NCBI RefSeq assembly: GCF_009905255.1
Contig: NZ_CP047602.1
Span: 372,001-436,000, forward strand
Origin: Thermoanaerobacterium aotearoense
GTDB taxonomy: Bacteria > Bacillota > Thermoanaerobacteria > Thermoanaerobacterales > Thermoanaerobacteraceae
Direction: 5' to 3'
DNA: 64,000 nt
Position numbers and translations under genes: made by a program. Below the pieces are notes generated by a model. The model was not told where the DNA came from and searched no databases. It worked only from the letters and a program-made list of their open reading frames with translations. Of the stretch, positions 32,705-42,321 are shown in pieces. How positions within the stretch are numbered: position 1 is the stretch's first letter; every line of letters starts with the position of its first letter.

Positions 32705-34195
32705 ATGAAAGATTTCATAAAAATAAATCCTTCAGACAATGTGGCTGTCGCTTTGAAAAATTTGAAAAAAGGCGATGTTATTTCGTTAGGCGATAAGAGA
32801 TTAGTTATTGCTGATGATGTGCCTAAAGGCCATAAATTTGCTTTAAATGAGATTAAAGAAGGACATGATGTCGTAAAGTATGGTTATCCTATAGGACATG
32901 CACTTTCAGATATACCTGAAGGTGCATGGGTTCATACTCACAACATTAAGACAAACTTAGGGGATATTTTAAACTACGTTTATGATAAAAAAGAGGCCGT
33001 TGAGGCTACACAGCATGACTATGACATTACGTTTAAAGGGTACAAAAGGAAAACTGGCGCTGTTGGCATAAGAAACGAACTTTGGGTTGTGCCTACGGTA
33101 GGCTGTGTAAATGGCATAGGAGAGATGATAATAGAGAGATTTAAAAGAGAAGTCAAAATTGAAGGAATTGATGATATTCAGATATTTAAACACAGCTATG
33201 GATGCTCACAGTTGGGAGATGACCACATAAACACCAGAAAAATTTTATCAGACATAGTGAGGCATCCAAATGCCGGGGGTGTTTTAGTATTAGGTTTAGG
33301 CTGTGAAAACAACAACATACCTTCTTTTAAGGAAAATTTAGGTCAATACGATGAGGAAAGAGTTAAGTTTTTGATTGCCCAAGAAGTTGATGATGAGATC
33401 GAAGAAGGAGTGAAACTTTTAAAAGAGCTGTATCAGAAGATGAAAGACGATGTAAGAATCGATGTAGACATAAGCCAGTTGGTTGTAGGGCTTAAATGTG
33501 GCGGCTCTGACGGTTTCTCAGGCATCACTGCGAATCCATTGTTGGGGGCATTTACGGATTTTCTTATATCCCGTGGAGGCAGTGCGGTTTTGACGGAAGT
33601 GCCGGAGATGTTTGGAGCAGAGCAGATCCTAATGGAAAGATGTCAAGATGAAGATGTCTTCAGCAGAACTGTCGACATGATAAATGGCTATAAACAGTAT
33701 TTTTTAGAACATCATCAACCTATATATGAAAATCCATCGCCTGGAAATAAAGCTGGCGGTATTACCACATTGGAAGAGAAGTCTTTAGGCTGTGTCCAAA
33801 AGGGTGGAAAATCAATCGTAGTAGACGTCTTAAATTATGGAGATACAGTGAAAAGGAGAGGACTTAACCTTTTATACGGTCCTGGCAACGATCTTGTATC
33901 TTCTACAGCTTTGGCTGCATCAGGATGTCATTTGATACTTTTTACAACAGGAAGGGGAACGCCTTTTGGTACGTTTGTGCCTACTGTGAAGATTTCCACT
34001 AATTCAGAGCTTTATAGGAAGAAGAAAAATTGGATCGACTTTAATGCAGGAACGCTCATAGAAGATGAAGGGATAGATGTGGCATTAGATAGGTTAGTAA
34101 ACTACGTCTTAAAAGTAGCCAGCGGCCATAAAGTCAACAATGAGAAAAATAATTTTAAAGAAATCGCCATTTTTAAATCAGGTGTGACATTGTAA
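32705..34195 (+). CDS. uxaA: Altronate dehydratase
   Basis: 496 residues, ATG 32705. A small N-terminal SAF domain (about 1-90, ending GAWVHTHNIKTNL) followed by the UxaA dehydratase domain with GVGIRNELWVVPTVGCVN-type motif (here GAVGIRNELWVVPTVGCVNG), FKHSYGCSQLGDDH, VLGLGCENNNI and GLKCGGSDGFSGITANP, the Fe-binding Cys-rich signature. It dehydrates D-altronate to 2-keto-3-deoxygluconate. Close spacing to uxaB implies one transcript. KDG kinase and KDPG aldolase are not in the window. Confidence 0.95.
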   Translation: MKDFIKINPSDNVAVALKNLKKGDVISLGDKRLVIADDVPKGHKFALNEIKEGHDVVKYGYPIGHALSDIPEGAWVHTHNIKTNLGDILNYVYDKKEAVEATQHDYDITFKGYKRKTGAVGIRNELWVVPTVGCVNGIGEMIIERFKREVKIEGIDDIQIFKHSYGCSQLGDDHINTRKILSDIVRHPNAGGVLVLGLGCENNNIPSFKENLGQYDEERVKFLIAQEVDDEIEEGVKLLKELYQKMKDDVRIDVDISQLVVGLKCGGSDGFSGITANPLLGAFTDFLISRGGSAVLTEVPEMFGAEQILMERCQDEDVFSRTVDMINGYKQYFLEHHQPIYENPSPGNKAGGITTLEEKSLGCVQKGGKSIVVDVLNYGDTVKRRGLNLLYGPGNDLVSSTALAASGCHLILFTTGRGTPFGTFVPTVKISTNSELYRKKKNWIDFNAGTLIEDEGIDVALDRLVNYVLKVASGHKVNNEKNNFKEIAIFKSGVTL

Positions 34196-34218
34196 ATTGA
34201 AAAGCGAAGGTGAATGAT

Positions 34219-35181
34219 GTGAGAATATTTTACTACATTTTGACATCCGATATTCTTCCTATATTCTTGATAATATTCATAGGATATGTCCTTGGCAGCA
34301 AGTTTAAGTTAGACGTAAATTCTTTTAGCAAGATAAATTTTTACGTCTTTGTCCCGGGATTCATATTTGTAAATATTTATACGACTAAGATTCCATTAAA
34401 CATGATGAAAGTGTTGGTATTTGCCATATCTATGCTTCTGGCAAATGTGGCAATCGGCAGCATCATAGCTAAATTAAGAAACTATGACAAAGGTTACAAA
34501 AATGCCTTTAGGAATTCCATCATGTTTTACAACTCTGGCAATATAGGTCTATCGCTTATAACGCTTGTATTTACTACAGGACCGTATTTGATACATGGAA
34601 AGACTCCTTACGCCAACATGGCGATTACCGCACAGATAATGGTGCTTCTGATACAAAACATATCTACAAACAGCATAGGATTTTTTCTGGCCAGCAGTGC
34701 ATCTATGGACTTTAAAGACAGCATGAAGAAGATATTTTCCATGCCTACCATTTATGCAATACCGTTGGCTTTGCTTTTAAAACTGTTGCCTGTCGATCTG
34801 ACCAAAATACCAATATGGCCTGCTGCTGAGTACATCAAAAACGCTTTTGTGCCTTTTGCGCTTATATCTTTAGGCGCTCAACTGTCATACACGAATATAA
34901 GCTTTAAAAACAAAGAAGTCTATCTATCAGCAGCCACAAGGCTATTGGGAGGCCCTGTCATCGCATTTCTTTTAATAAAGATATTCGGCTTTTCTGGTGT
35001 TGTGGCACAGGCATTGATGATATCATCTTCTACGCCTTCCGCAGTAAACACTGCTTTAATTGCCGTAGAATTTGACAATTGCAGGGACTATGCGTCACAG
35101 TTGGTCATGATTTCTACATTGCTTAGCACTATTACTTTGACTTTGGTCATTTATATGGCGAGGGTTATATTTCCAGTTTGA
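34219..35181 (+). CDS. Auxin efflux carrier (AEC) family transporter
   Basis: 320 residues from GTG 34219, 8 bases after CGAAGG; GTG 34210 overlaps that site. About ten membrane segments; N-terminal LPIFLIIFIGYVLGSKFKLD and RNSIMFYNSGNIGLSLITLVF, C-terminal QALMISSSTPSAVNTALIAVEFD are typical of AEC/YwkB-like carriers, which move organic anions in bacteria. Within a hexuronate locus it may export or import a uronate or keto-acid; the direction is not shown by the sequence. Confidence 0.75.
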   Translation: MRIFYYILTSDILPIFLIIFIGYVLGSKFKLDVNSFSKINFYVFVPGFIFVNIYTTKIPLNMMKVLVFAISMLLANVAIGSIIAKLRNYDKGYKNAFRNSIMFYNSGNIGLSLITLVFTTGPYLIHGKTPYANMAITAQIMVLLIQNISTNSIGFFLASSASMDFKDSMKKIFSMPTIYAIPLALLLKLLPVDLTKIPIWPAAEYIKNAFVPFALISLGAQLSYTNISFKNKEVYLSAATRLLGGPVIAFLLIKIFGFSGVVAQALMISSSTPSAVNTALIAVEFDNCRDYASQLVMISTLLSTITLTLVIYMARVIFPV

Positions 35182-35205
35182 ATTTAGCTAAAAGGATGTT
35201 AATAG

Positions 35206-36543
35206 ATGATTATCAAAAAAGATATACTCAAACTTATAGGACCTATAATAACAGAGCAGACGTTTATAAGCTCTATGGGTATAATAAATACAATATTGGC
35301 CAGCAGACTTGGAAAAGAGGCGATTTCATCCATCGGCATGGCAGATTCTATCAACAATATTTTAATAGGGTTCTTTTCAGCCCTTGCAGTTGGTGGAACT
35401 GTCGTTGTAGCCCAGTATGTGGGGCAGAAAAATCAAAAGGCGGCAAATGAAGCCAGCAAGCAGATAATGTATTCAGGTGAGCTTATTACGACATTTATTA
35501 CGATTCTCATATGGATTTTAAGGCATCCTATAGTGCTTTTGCTTTTTGGTAAAGCAGAAAAAATCGTATTTGACAATGCCATACTTTATTTAAGCATAAG
35601 CCTTGTGACATACCCATTTATAACAGCTCAGTTGGTGGCGTTTGGGGTATTAAGAGGTGCTGGCGACACAAAAACACCTATGTATATAAATGTGTTTATA
35701 AATGTCCTAAACGTCATATTAAGTTACGCATTCATATATGGAATAAAGATGATTAATTTCAAAGGATTAGGGGTGGAAGGTGCTGCAATAGGCATAGGAT
35801 TGTCCAGACTTATTGGCGCTATAATAGCATTGTACATTTTGATTAAAGGCACAAGCGTTGTGAAGCTTTACGATTTGCGCCATTACAAACCTGACATTAA
35901 AATGCTTAGATCTATCTTTAACATAGGACTTCCCGCTGGACTTGAATCGCTTTTATTCAGCGGCGGCAAATTGATAACACAAGTATTTGTGGTGCTTTTT
36001 GGCACTGCATCGATTGCAGCAAATTCCATAGGTTTTTCTGTACAGCAGATATTCAATATTCCTGGCAACGCTTTAAGCATAGCTTCTACTATAGTCGTAG
36101 GACAGGATATGGGCAGCGGCGATCCTGTAGCTGCAAAAAAATCCCTTTACTACATGACTTGGCTTGCCAGTATATGTATGGGCATACTTGGCGCAGTATC
36201 ATTCCCTTTCGCAAGGTTTTTGGTATCTATATACACTACAAATCAGGATGTCATAGATATTGCTGTGAAAGTCGTGAGGCTTAATTTAGCTTGTATGGTT
36301 TTATGGTCACTGTCGTTTGTGCTGCCTGCAGGCTTAAAAGGTGCAGGAGATGCCAAGTACACATTGATGACATCTATAATAGGCATGTGGGCTTTTAGAA
36401 TAGTTTTAGGATATGTACTTGGAGTAGTGATGAAATTTGGCCTTGTAGGAGTATGGATAGGCATGTTTACAGATTGGGCAGTAAGAGGGACTCTTTACCT
36501 TATAAGGTTAAGAGGTACTAAGTGGCAAAAAGCAATTGTGTAG
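35206..36543 (+). CDS. MATE family efflux transporter
   Basis: 445 residues, ATG 35206, AAAGGATG upstream. Twelve membrane segments in two MatE halves: IISSMGIINTILASRLGKEAISSIGMA-type opening, GVLRGAGDTKTPMYINVFINVLNVILSYAFIYG, and GLPAGLESLLFSGGKLITQVFVVLFG in the second half, which mirrors LPAGLKGAGDAKYTLMTSIIGMW. MATE proteins are Na+- or H+-driven exporters of cationic or other small compounds. Placed between the AEC carrier and a TIM-barrel gene, it could export a pathway-related compound, but no substrate is inferred. Confidence 0.85.
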   Translation: MIIKKDILKLIGPIITEQTFISSMGIINTILASRLGKEAISSIGMADSINNILIGFFSALAVGGTVVVAQYVGQKNQKAANEASKQIMYSGELITTFITILIWILRHPIVLLLFGKAEKIVFDNAILYLSISLVTYPFITAQLVAFGVLRGAGDTKTPMYINVFINVLNVILSYAFIYGIKMINFKGLGVEGAAIGIGLSRLIGAIIALYILIKGTSVVKLYDLRHYKPDIKMLRSIFNIGLPAGLESLLFSGGKLITQVFVVLFGTASIAANSIGFSVQQIFNIPGNALSIASTIVVGQDMGSGDPVAAKKSLYYMTWLASICMGILGAVSFPFARFLVSIYTTNQDVIDIAVKVVRLNLACMVLWSLSFVLPAGLKGAGDAKYTLMTSIIGMWAFRIVLGYVLGVVMKFGLVGVWIGMFTDWAVRGTLYLIRLRGTKWQKAIV

Positions 36544-36554
36544 AGGTGCATTTT

Positions 36555-37397
36555 ATGAATTTAGGAATAAGAGCACATGATCTAATGGGATTATCTTTGG
36601 AAAGACTGCCTGAAGAGGTTTCGAAATTGGGACTTTCTTCAGTCCAATTGGCTTTAAATAAATCATTTCCAGAGCTTCACATCAAAAATGGAAGTTTGAC
36701 ACCGGGTTTGGCTAATTATATAGGCAGTCATTTCAGAAATCATAACGTCCAAATCGCAGTGTTGGGCTGTTATGTAAACATTATTCATCCAGATTTAAGC
36801 GAAAGGAGGTCGTTATTAGAACTTTTTAAAGAGCATTTAAGGTATGCAAGAGATTTTGGCTGCAGCATTGTTGCTACAGAGACAGGCAACGTTCATGAGA
36901 AGATGGGATACACGACTGATAATTTCACAGAAGATGCTTACAATGAAGTGGTGAAAAGCGTATCTGAATTAGTTGAGGAAGCTGAAAAATTTGGAGTCAT
37001 AGTAGGCATAGAGCCAGGTGTCAACCATCCTATTTACTCTCCAAAAGTCATGAGGAGGCTTATAGATGATGTAAAGTCCAACAATTTGCAAGTCATATTT
37101 GATCCGGCTAACCTTTTGACTGAGGAAAATTACAAAAGTCAAAAGATTGTCTTTGAAGAAGCCTTTAGGTTGTTTGGAGATAGGATTGCAGCAGTACATG
37201 CGAAAGACTTTTCGATAAATGAAGGGAAACTTGAATTTGTGCCTGTAGGTGAGGGACTGTTGGATTACGAAACGGTATTCAAGTATTTAAAGTACACAAA
37301 ACCGTATATAAACATCTTGATGGAAAACACAAAAGGCGCATTTATAGAAAGTGGCATTTCGTATCTTAAGGGCAAATTCGAAGCTGTAATAGAATAA
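36555..37397 (+). CDS. Sugar phosphate isomerase/epimerase-like TIM-barrel protein
   Basis: 280 residues from ATG 36555, with AGAGGTG before it; the frame extends 33 bases into the MATE gene but lacks a site there. Xylose-isomerase-like (AP endonuclease 2) fold: LSSVQLALNKSF, VLGCYVNIIHPDLSERRSLLELFKEHLRYARDFGCSIVATETGN, GVIVGIEPG, LQVIFDPANLLTEEN and AVHAKDF with the usual E/D/H metal ligands. Such enzymes isomerise or epimerise ketoses. Last gene of the left half of the hexuronate cluster, before a new DeoR-headed unit. Confidence 0.75.
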   Translation: MNLGIRAHDLMGLSLERLPEEVSKLGLSSVQLALNKSFPELHIKNGSLTPGLANYIGSHFRNHNVQIAVLGCYVNIIHPDLSERRSLLELFKEHLRYARDFGCSIVATETGNVHEKMGYTTDNFTEDAYNEVVKSVSELVEEAEKFGVIVGIEPGVNHPIYSPKVMRRLIDDVKSNNLQVIFDPANLLTEENYKSQKIVFEEAFRLFGDRIAAVHAKDFSINEGKLEFVPVGEGLLDYETVFKYLKYTKPYINILMENTKGAFIESGISYLKGKFEAVIE

Positions 37398-37553
37398 ACC
37401 CACAAAAACCACATAAAATTTTTGGATTTTGAGGAGGAATTATTGGTTTTACGTCGAATATGTGTTAATATAGAATTAGAAAAAATCATTCGGCTTTCTT
37501 GATGATAAATGATGAGTTTGATATAGATGATAATTTGTATAGGATGGTGTCGT

Positions 37554-38315
37554 ATGCTGGCTTCTACAAGAAGAAATAAGATAAAAGAAATACTCATGAA
37601 GAAAAAGTCTGTAAAAGTATCCGAGCTATGTGAGATGTTTCAAGTGTCAGATGAGACCATAAGACGGGATTTAGATGAGCTTGAAAAGGAAGGGCTTATA
37701 GAGAGAAACTACGGTGGTGGCGTGTTAAAGAAAAACATCGTTGTACCTCCACTCTTATTCAGGATGGAAGAAAATATTGAAGAAAAAGAGAAGATAGCCA
37801 ATAAAGCAATAGATGAGATTAAAGAAGGAATGAGTATTTTTCTTGATGCAGGGTCTACTACTTATCAGTTAGCACGGTATATTAACTACAAAGGTTTAAG
37901 AAACATCACAGTTATAACAAATGGACTTAACATAGCTGCTGAGCTTGCAAGAAACACGAATATAAATTTGCACGTGACAGGTGGGAACCTTAAAAACGTC
38001 AATTATTCTTTGATAGGTCCAGATGCTGTAGAGTATGTAAAGAAGTACAATGCTGACATTGCTTTTCTTGCGGCAGCAGGAGTGTCATTGGAAAAGGGAT
38101 TTACCACGTCTGACATCTTTGAGGCAGAAGTCAAAAGGTCCATGATTGGATCTTCAAGAATATCAATCGTGGTGGTGGACAGCAGCAAATTCGGCAAAGA
38201 TGCTATGGTTTCATTTTGCAATATAGGAGATGTAGATAGAGTTATAACGTCAGGAGAGCAAAACATTGATGTGATAGATGATTTGAGAAATCACGTTGCC
38301 ATAGATTTGGCTTGA
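37554..38315 (+). CDS. DeoR-family transcriptional regulator
   Basis: 253 residues from ATG 37554, GGATGGTG upstream. DeoR winged helix at 1-57 (RRNKIKEILMKKKSVKVSELCEMFQVSDETIRRDLDELEKEGLIERNYGGGVL) and a C-terminal DeoRC sensor with VFLDAGSTTYQLARYI and ITNGLNIAAELARN, which bind phosphosugars. It heads uxaE-HADH-FGGY-gnd-uxuB and is likely their local regulator, responding to a sugar phosphate such as 6-phosphogluconate or KDPG (inferred). Confidence 0.85.
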   Translation: MLASTRRNKIKEILMKKKSVKVSELCEMFQVSDETIRRDLDELEKEGLIERNYGGGVLKKNIVVPPLLFRMEENIEEKEKIANKAIDEIKEGMSIFLDAGSTTYQLARYINYKGLRNITVITNGLNIAAELARNTNINLHVTGGNLKNVNYSLIGPDAVEYVKKYNADIAFLAAAGVSLEKGFTTSDIFEAEVKRSMIGSSRISIVVVDSSKFGKDAMVSFCNIGDVDRVITSGEQNIDVIDDLRNHVAIDLA

Positions 38316-38356
38316 TTATGACGGGATGTTCTTTGATTTGAAAGGAGAGAAGAGAA

Positions 38357-39805
38357 ATGGTTGGAAATGTATCGGCTGTGCTTAAAGAAAACGGGTTTAA
38401 GATATATCCAGATTCTTTAAGGAAGCTTGGTGAAAGCACGTATATATTTGTAGTAAAAAAGCAAAAGGAAAAAATGATCGGCATACTGTCCAATGATGAA
38501 TTGAATCTTAAAGAACCATACTTTTCTGAAAACAAGAAAATAAGCGATAACCTTCAATTTAATGTGTACCCTTTTACTTTTGATAACTACGTTACGCTAA
38601 ACGGCAGGTTTCACATAGGACCTACAGTATGCAGAGAAAATGCCTCATTTGGCACAGGTGACAGGCTTGGGATGGCCACAGCAGCACAGCTTGGTGCTTT
38701 AAAAAAATTCGATGTGTTTCCTGTTTTGGCGCAGCAATCCCCAAGAGAGCTTGTAAAGACAAACAGGGACTTTAAAGATGTGCTTTTAAAAGTGGTGTTA
38801 GGTGTCTTGGAGACGGGTTATATAGGCCATTATGGAGCTGATGCAGATCACATAAAAGACGAAAAGTACCTTTTAGAAGGCATAGATGCTGGCTACACCA
38901 TGTACACGCTGGACTTAAGTGAACAGCTTTTTGATATAAGCGGTGCTACGCCATCAGCGATTAAAGAAAAGGCAGAGGCATTGTCAGATGTAAGCAAAAA
39001 GATTGTGGAAGATTTTTCAGGACAATCTTTAAATGTAGGTCTTGAAGGCCATTTAGTCTCAGAAGACGAGCTTTTAAAGTCTGCTATTGCATACGAAGGT
39101 GCAATGAAGTTTGTGGAGAAAGTAAATGACATCTTAAAAGAAAAACTTAACGATTTTGACCTCGAAATCTCCATCGATGAAGGTGGAAAAGTGACGACTT
39201 TGGAGGATCACCTTTTTGTAGCAGAGTATCTCCATCGGAATGGCATTGACTTTTTCAGCATAGCTCCTAAATTTCCTGGGGAATTTGAAAAGGCTATAGA
39301 TTATGTAGGGGATGTAGATGAGTTTAAAAAAGCGCTTAAAAAGCACTACGATCTTACGAAGTTAATAGGCGGTTATAAGCTTAGCTTACATTCAGGCAGC
39401 GACAAGTTTAGCATTTACAAAATTTTTAGCCAGACAACTGAGAGGAATTTTCACATAAAGACGTCTGGCACAAGTTGGCTGCAAGCTGTAAATCTGATTT
39501 ACAAATCTGACAGAGAGTTCTACAGAGAGCTTTATAAGATAGCTTTATCAAATCTGGAAGAAAGCAAAAAATCATATAAGGTTTTGATTAAAAAGGATGA
39601 CTTTAAAGATGAACCTGAGCTTGATAATCCAGAATTTATTGTCAGACCAGAGATAAAGCAGTTGTTCCACATATCCTTTGGTGTTTTACTTGACTTAAAG
39701 GGAAAAGAGATCAAGGACATGCTTTACGAACATGAAGAAGAGCATTATAAAATGGTTTCTAACAACATAGAAAACCATTTGAAAGAAATATACTATGAAA
39801 AATAA
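38357..39805 (+). CDS. uxaE: Tagaturonate/fructuronate epimerase
   Basis: 482 residues, ATG 38357, AAAGGAGAG upstream. The sequence matches the UxaE family described for Thermotoga: FHIGPTVCRENASFGTGDRLGMATAAQLGAL, LGVLETGYIGHYGADADHIKDEKYL, EISIDEGGKVTTLEDHLF and HLRNFHIKTSGTSWLQA-like end (ERNFHIKTSGTSWLQAV), a metal-dependent TIM-barrel enzyme. It interconverts D-tagaturonate and D-fructuronate, so linking the galacturonate (uxaBA) and glucuronate (uxuB) branches present in this window. The identification is by recalled family motifs, not by search. Confidence 0.85.
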   Translation: MVGNVSAVLKENGFKIYPDSLRKLGESTYIFVVKKQKEKMIGILSNDELNLKEPYFSENKKISDNLQFNVYPFTFDNYVTLNGRFHIGPTVCRENASFGTGDRLGMATAAQLGALKKFDVFPVLAQQSPRELVKTNRDFKDVLLKVVLGVLETGYIGHYGADADHIKDEKYLLEGIDAGYTMYTLDLSEQLFDISGATPSAIKEKAEALSDVSKKIVEDFSGQSLNVGLEGHLVSEDELLKSAIAYEGAMKFVEKVNDILKEKLNDFDLEISIDEGGKVTTLEDHLFVAEYLHRNGIDFFSIAPKFPGEFEKAIDYVGDVDEFKKALKKHYDLTKLIGGYKLSLHSGSDKFSIYKIFSQTTERNFHIKTSGTSWLQAVNLIYKSDREFYRELYKIALSNLEESKKSYKVLIKKDDFKDEPELDNPEFIVRPEIKQLFHISFGVLLDLKGKEIKDMLYEHEEEHYKMVSNNIENHLKEIYYEK

Positions 39806-39823
39806 ATCTTAGGAGGAGAAAAA

Positions 39824-40804
39824 ATGGGTGTAAAGATAGCGATTGTTAATTCCAGCAGTTTTGGCAAAAATTTTCCCGAGCATTTGGAGAAACTAAAAAA
39901 GTTTGGGGAAGTTGACAGATTTCAATTTCCTTACGACATGCACGGCAAAGAACTGGCAGAGAAGCTTATGGGATATTCTATCATTGTAGCAAGCGTCAAG
40001 CCGTACTACGATAAAGAGTTTTTTGAGCACAAGGATAAGACGCTGCTTATTACAAGGCATGGCATTGGGTATGATAATATCGACATAAAAAGTGCGCAAG
40101 AGAAAGGCACATACGTCACAAAAGTTGACGGATATGTTGAGAGAGAGGCTGTAGCTGAGTCGGCTGTGACGCTTTTATTGGATGTGGTCAGGAAAGTAAG
40201 AGGAGCATCTCTTAAAGTGAAAGATGGCAAGTGGAGCGAAAGAGCCAGCTTCATGGGCGCAGAGTTAAGAGATAAAGTCATAGGCATAATAGGCATTGGC
40301 AATATAGGCAGCAGAGTTTGCGAAATACTCAGATATGGGTTTAATGCAAAAGTTATAGCTTACGATCCATACGTGCCAGCCGGTTTGATACGTGAAAGAG
40401 GTGCTGAGCCTGTAGAGACATTAGAAGAACTTTTAAAAGCGGCAGACATGATATCCCTAAACGCATCGCTTAATAAGGACAATTACCACATGTTATCATT
40501 TAAGCAATTTTCTATGATGAAAGACGGTGTCTACATTGTAGATACAGCCAGAGGTGAGCTTATAGACAACGAGGCTTTGATGAAAGCACTTGACGATGGA
40601 AAGGTGGCAGGTGTGGGATTAGACGTTGTAGAAAACGAGCCTATAGACCAGAATCATCCATTGCTTAAATATGAAAATGTGGTGATAACACCTCATATAT
40701 CTGCATACACGAAGGAATGTTTAAAAGGCATGGGTGACAAAGTTGTATCAGACATAGAGAAAGTTTTGAATGGTCAGGAGCCTGACGGAGTGATAAAATT
40801 ATAG
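39824..40804 (+). CDS. D-2-hydroxyacid dehydrogenase
   Basis: 326 residues, ATG 39824, AGGAGG upstream. Typical D-isomer-specific NAD-dependent dehydrogenase: LLITRHGIGYDNIDIKSAQEKGTYV, GIIGIGNIGSRVCEILR (dinucleotide fold), VDTARGELIDNEAL (Arg), DVVENEPI (Glu) and VVITPHISAYT (His) supply the catalytic triad. Acts on a 2-keto acid or hydroxy acid. Inside a uronate/gluconate operon it may be a keto-gluconate or tagaturonate-linked reductase; specificity is not deducible. Confidence 0.8.
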   Translation: MGVKIAIVNSSSFGKNFPEHLEKLKKFGEVDRFQFPYDMHGKELAEKLMGYSIIVASVKPYYDKEFFEHKDKTLLITRHGIGYDNIDIKSAQEKGTYVTKVDGYVEREAVAESAVTLLLDVVRKVRGASLKVKDGKWSERASFMGAELRDKVIGIIGIGNIGSRVCEILRYGFNAKVIAYDPYVPAGLIRERGAEPVETLEELLKAADMISLNASLNKDNYHMLSFKQFSMMKDGVYIVDTARGELIDNEALMKALDDGKVAGVGLDVVENEPIDQNHPLLKYENVVITPHISAYTKECLKGMGDKVVSDIEKVLNGQEPDGVIKL

Positions 40805-40819
40805 TTGTGGAGGATTAAT

Positions 40820-42304
40820 ATGGATAGGGGATTAGCTCTTTGTATAGATATAGGCACAACAAATCTTAAAGCAGGTGTTGTAGACAAGGAAGGAAATGTG
40901 TTAAGCCTTTATAGGTGTGAGATACCGCTTTTTAAAGGCGATGATGGAAAAGCGGAGCACGATCCTGAAGTATTGTTTTCTACATTTGTAAAGGCAGCTA
41001 AAGAAGGGGCAAAAGGCTATGAGGATGCGATTTCGCTTGTCATACCATCTACGTATATGTTTGGCCTTGTACCTGTCGATGAGAATTTAGAGCCATTGAT
41101 GGGCATAATGACGCTTCTTGATACAAGGTCAAAGGAAACCTACGAAGAATTTCTAAACGATATTGACGTAAATGAGATGTACAAAAGGACGGGATTTGCT
41201 CCTACGTTCCATGCTCCACTTTTTAAGATATATTGGCTTAAAAGAAAGAGAAAAGATATTTTTGAAAAGGCAAAATACTTTTTAAGCTCAAAAGACTACA
41301 TCATATCAAAGCTTTTAAATAAGCCGTATACAGAGCCCAGCATATCATCTGCTACAGGCATAATGAATATAAATACGCTTAAATGGGATAGCTACTCCCT
41401 TAGCGCCTTAGGCATAGATGAGGATAGGCTTCCAGAGATTGTGCCTTCAGATGTGATTTTAGCCGATCTTCCTGACAAATCAAAAAAGCTTTTAGGGCTA
41501 AATGGCGATGTAAAGCTGCTGCCTGGAGTGTACGACGGTGGTGCTGTAGGAATAGGCATTGGAGCATTTGACGATGGAGTTGGTGCAATAAACGTAGGCA
41601 CAACAGGAATGTTTAGAGTTGCGTATCCAGATGCTGTTTTGGACAAAGAGGATTTAATGAGGCTTCAAACTTACTATCTTTCATCAGGAAGATGGTTTGT
41701 AGGAGCAGCTATAAACAACGCAGGCATAATTTTAAGATGGCTTAGAGACAATATTTTTAACATGAGTTATGACGAATTGACGAAGGAAGCATTAAGTGCT
41801 GATACGTCCAATCTGTTTTTCCTGCCTTACATTACAGGAGAGAGGGACAAAGAGATTGGCAACATAGCTTCTGGTGTCTATTTTGGATTAAAAAACAATC
41901 ACACAAAAGGGCATTTGATAAAGGCAGGCTTAGAAGGCGTCGCATATTCATTGAGGATGCTTTTTGAGGCAGTAAAGGACAATAATATAAATATAAAAGA
42001 GATAAGAGCTGGAGGTGGTGGCACAAACTCTGAGCTTTGGATGGAAATTTTCTCGTCTGTGTTGGGACTGCCTATAAAGGTGTCAAATGTGGAAGAACCT
42101 GAACTTTTAGGTTCAGCTTTGTTGGGTTTTTGCGCATTAGGAGTCTATAAAGATGTATTAGAGGCAACTTATAAGATGGTGAAGATTAAGAAAGTTTTCA
42201 TGCCTCAAGAGGAAAAGGTACGGCAGTATGAAAAGGGATTTCAATTCTTTAAACTTATGACAAAGGATCTCAAAAATTTGTTTGAGGTTCACAATAAACT
42301 ATAA
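40820..42304 (+). CDS. FGGY-family sugar kinase, gluconokinase-like
   Basis: 494 residues from ATG 40820, GGAGG upstream. FGGY fold: LALCIDIGTTNLKAGVVDKEGNVL (phosphate 1), GIMTLLDTRSKE, INVGTTGMFRVAYPDAV and AGGGTNSELWMEIFSSVLGLPIKVSNVEEPELLGSALLG (adenosine motif). Located directly before 6-phosphogluconate dehydrogenase, so gluconate is the likely substrate, making 6-phosphogluconate; a xylulokinase-like or ketogluconate role cannot be excluded. Confidence 0.8.
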   Translation: MDRGLALCIDIGTTNLKAGVVDKEGNVLSLYRCEIPLFKGDDGKAEHDPEVLFSTFVKAAKEGAKGYEDAISLVIPSTYMFGLVPVDENLEPLMGIMTLLDTRSKETYEEFLNDIDVNEMYKRTGFAPTFHAPLFKIYWLKRKRKDIFEKAKYFLSSKDYIISKLLNKPYTEPSISSATGIMNINTLKWDSYSLSALGIDEDRLPEIVPSDVILADLPDKSKKLLGLNGDVKLLPGVYDGGAVGIGIGAFDDGVGAINVGTTGMFRVAYPDAVLDKEDLMRLQTYYLSSGRWFVGAAINNAGIILRWLRDNIFNMSYDELTKEALSADTSNLFFLPYITGERDKEIGNIASGVYFGLKNNHTKGHLIKAGLEGVAYSLRMLFEAVKDNNINIKEIRAGGGGTNSELWMEIFSSVLGLPIKVSNVEEPELLGSALLGFCALGVYKDVLEATYKMVKIKKVFMPQEEKVRQYEKGFQFFKLMTKDLKNLFEVHNKL

Positions 42305-42321
42305 AATTGGAGGTAAGAGAA

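Noticed and set aside
35178-35450. 90-codon frame overlapping the start of the MATE gene
   Set aside because: Out-of-frame shadow; the MATE frame has a good ribosome binding site and clear membrane segments.
41392-42026. Several antisense frames within the FGGY kinase gene
   Set aside because: Proline/serine/leucine-rich translations typical of reverse-strand coding shadows.
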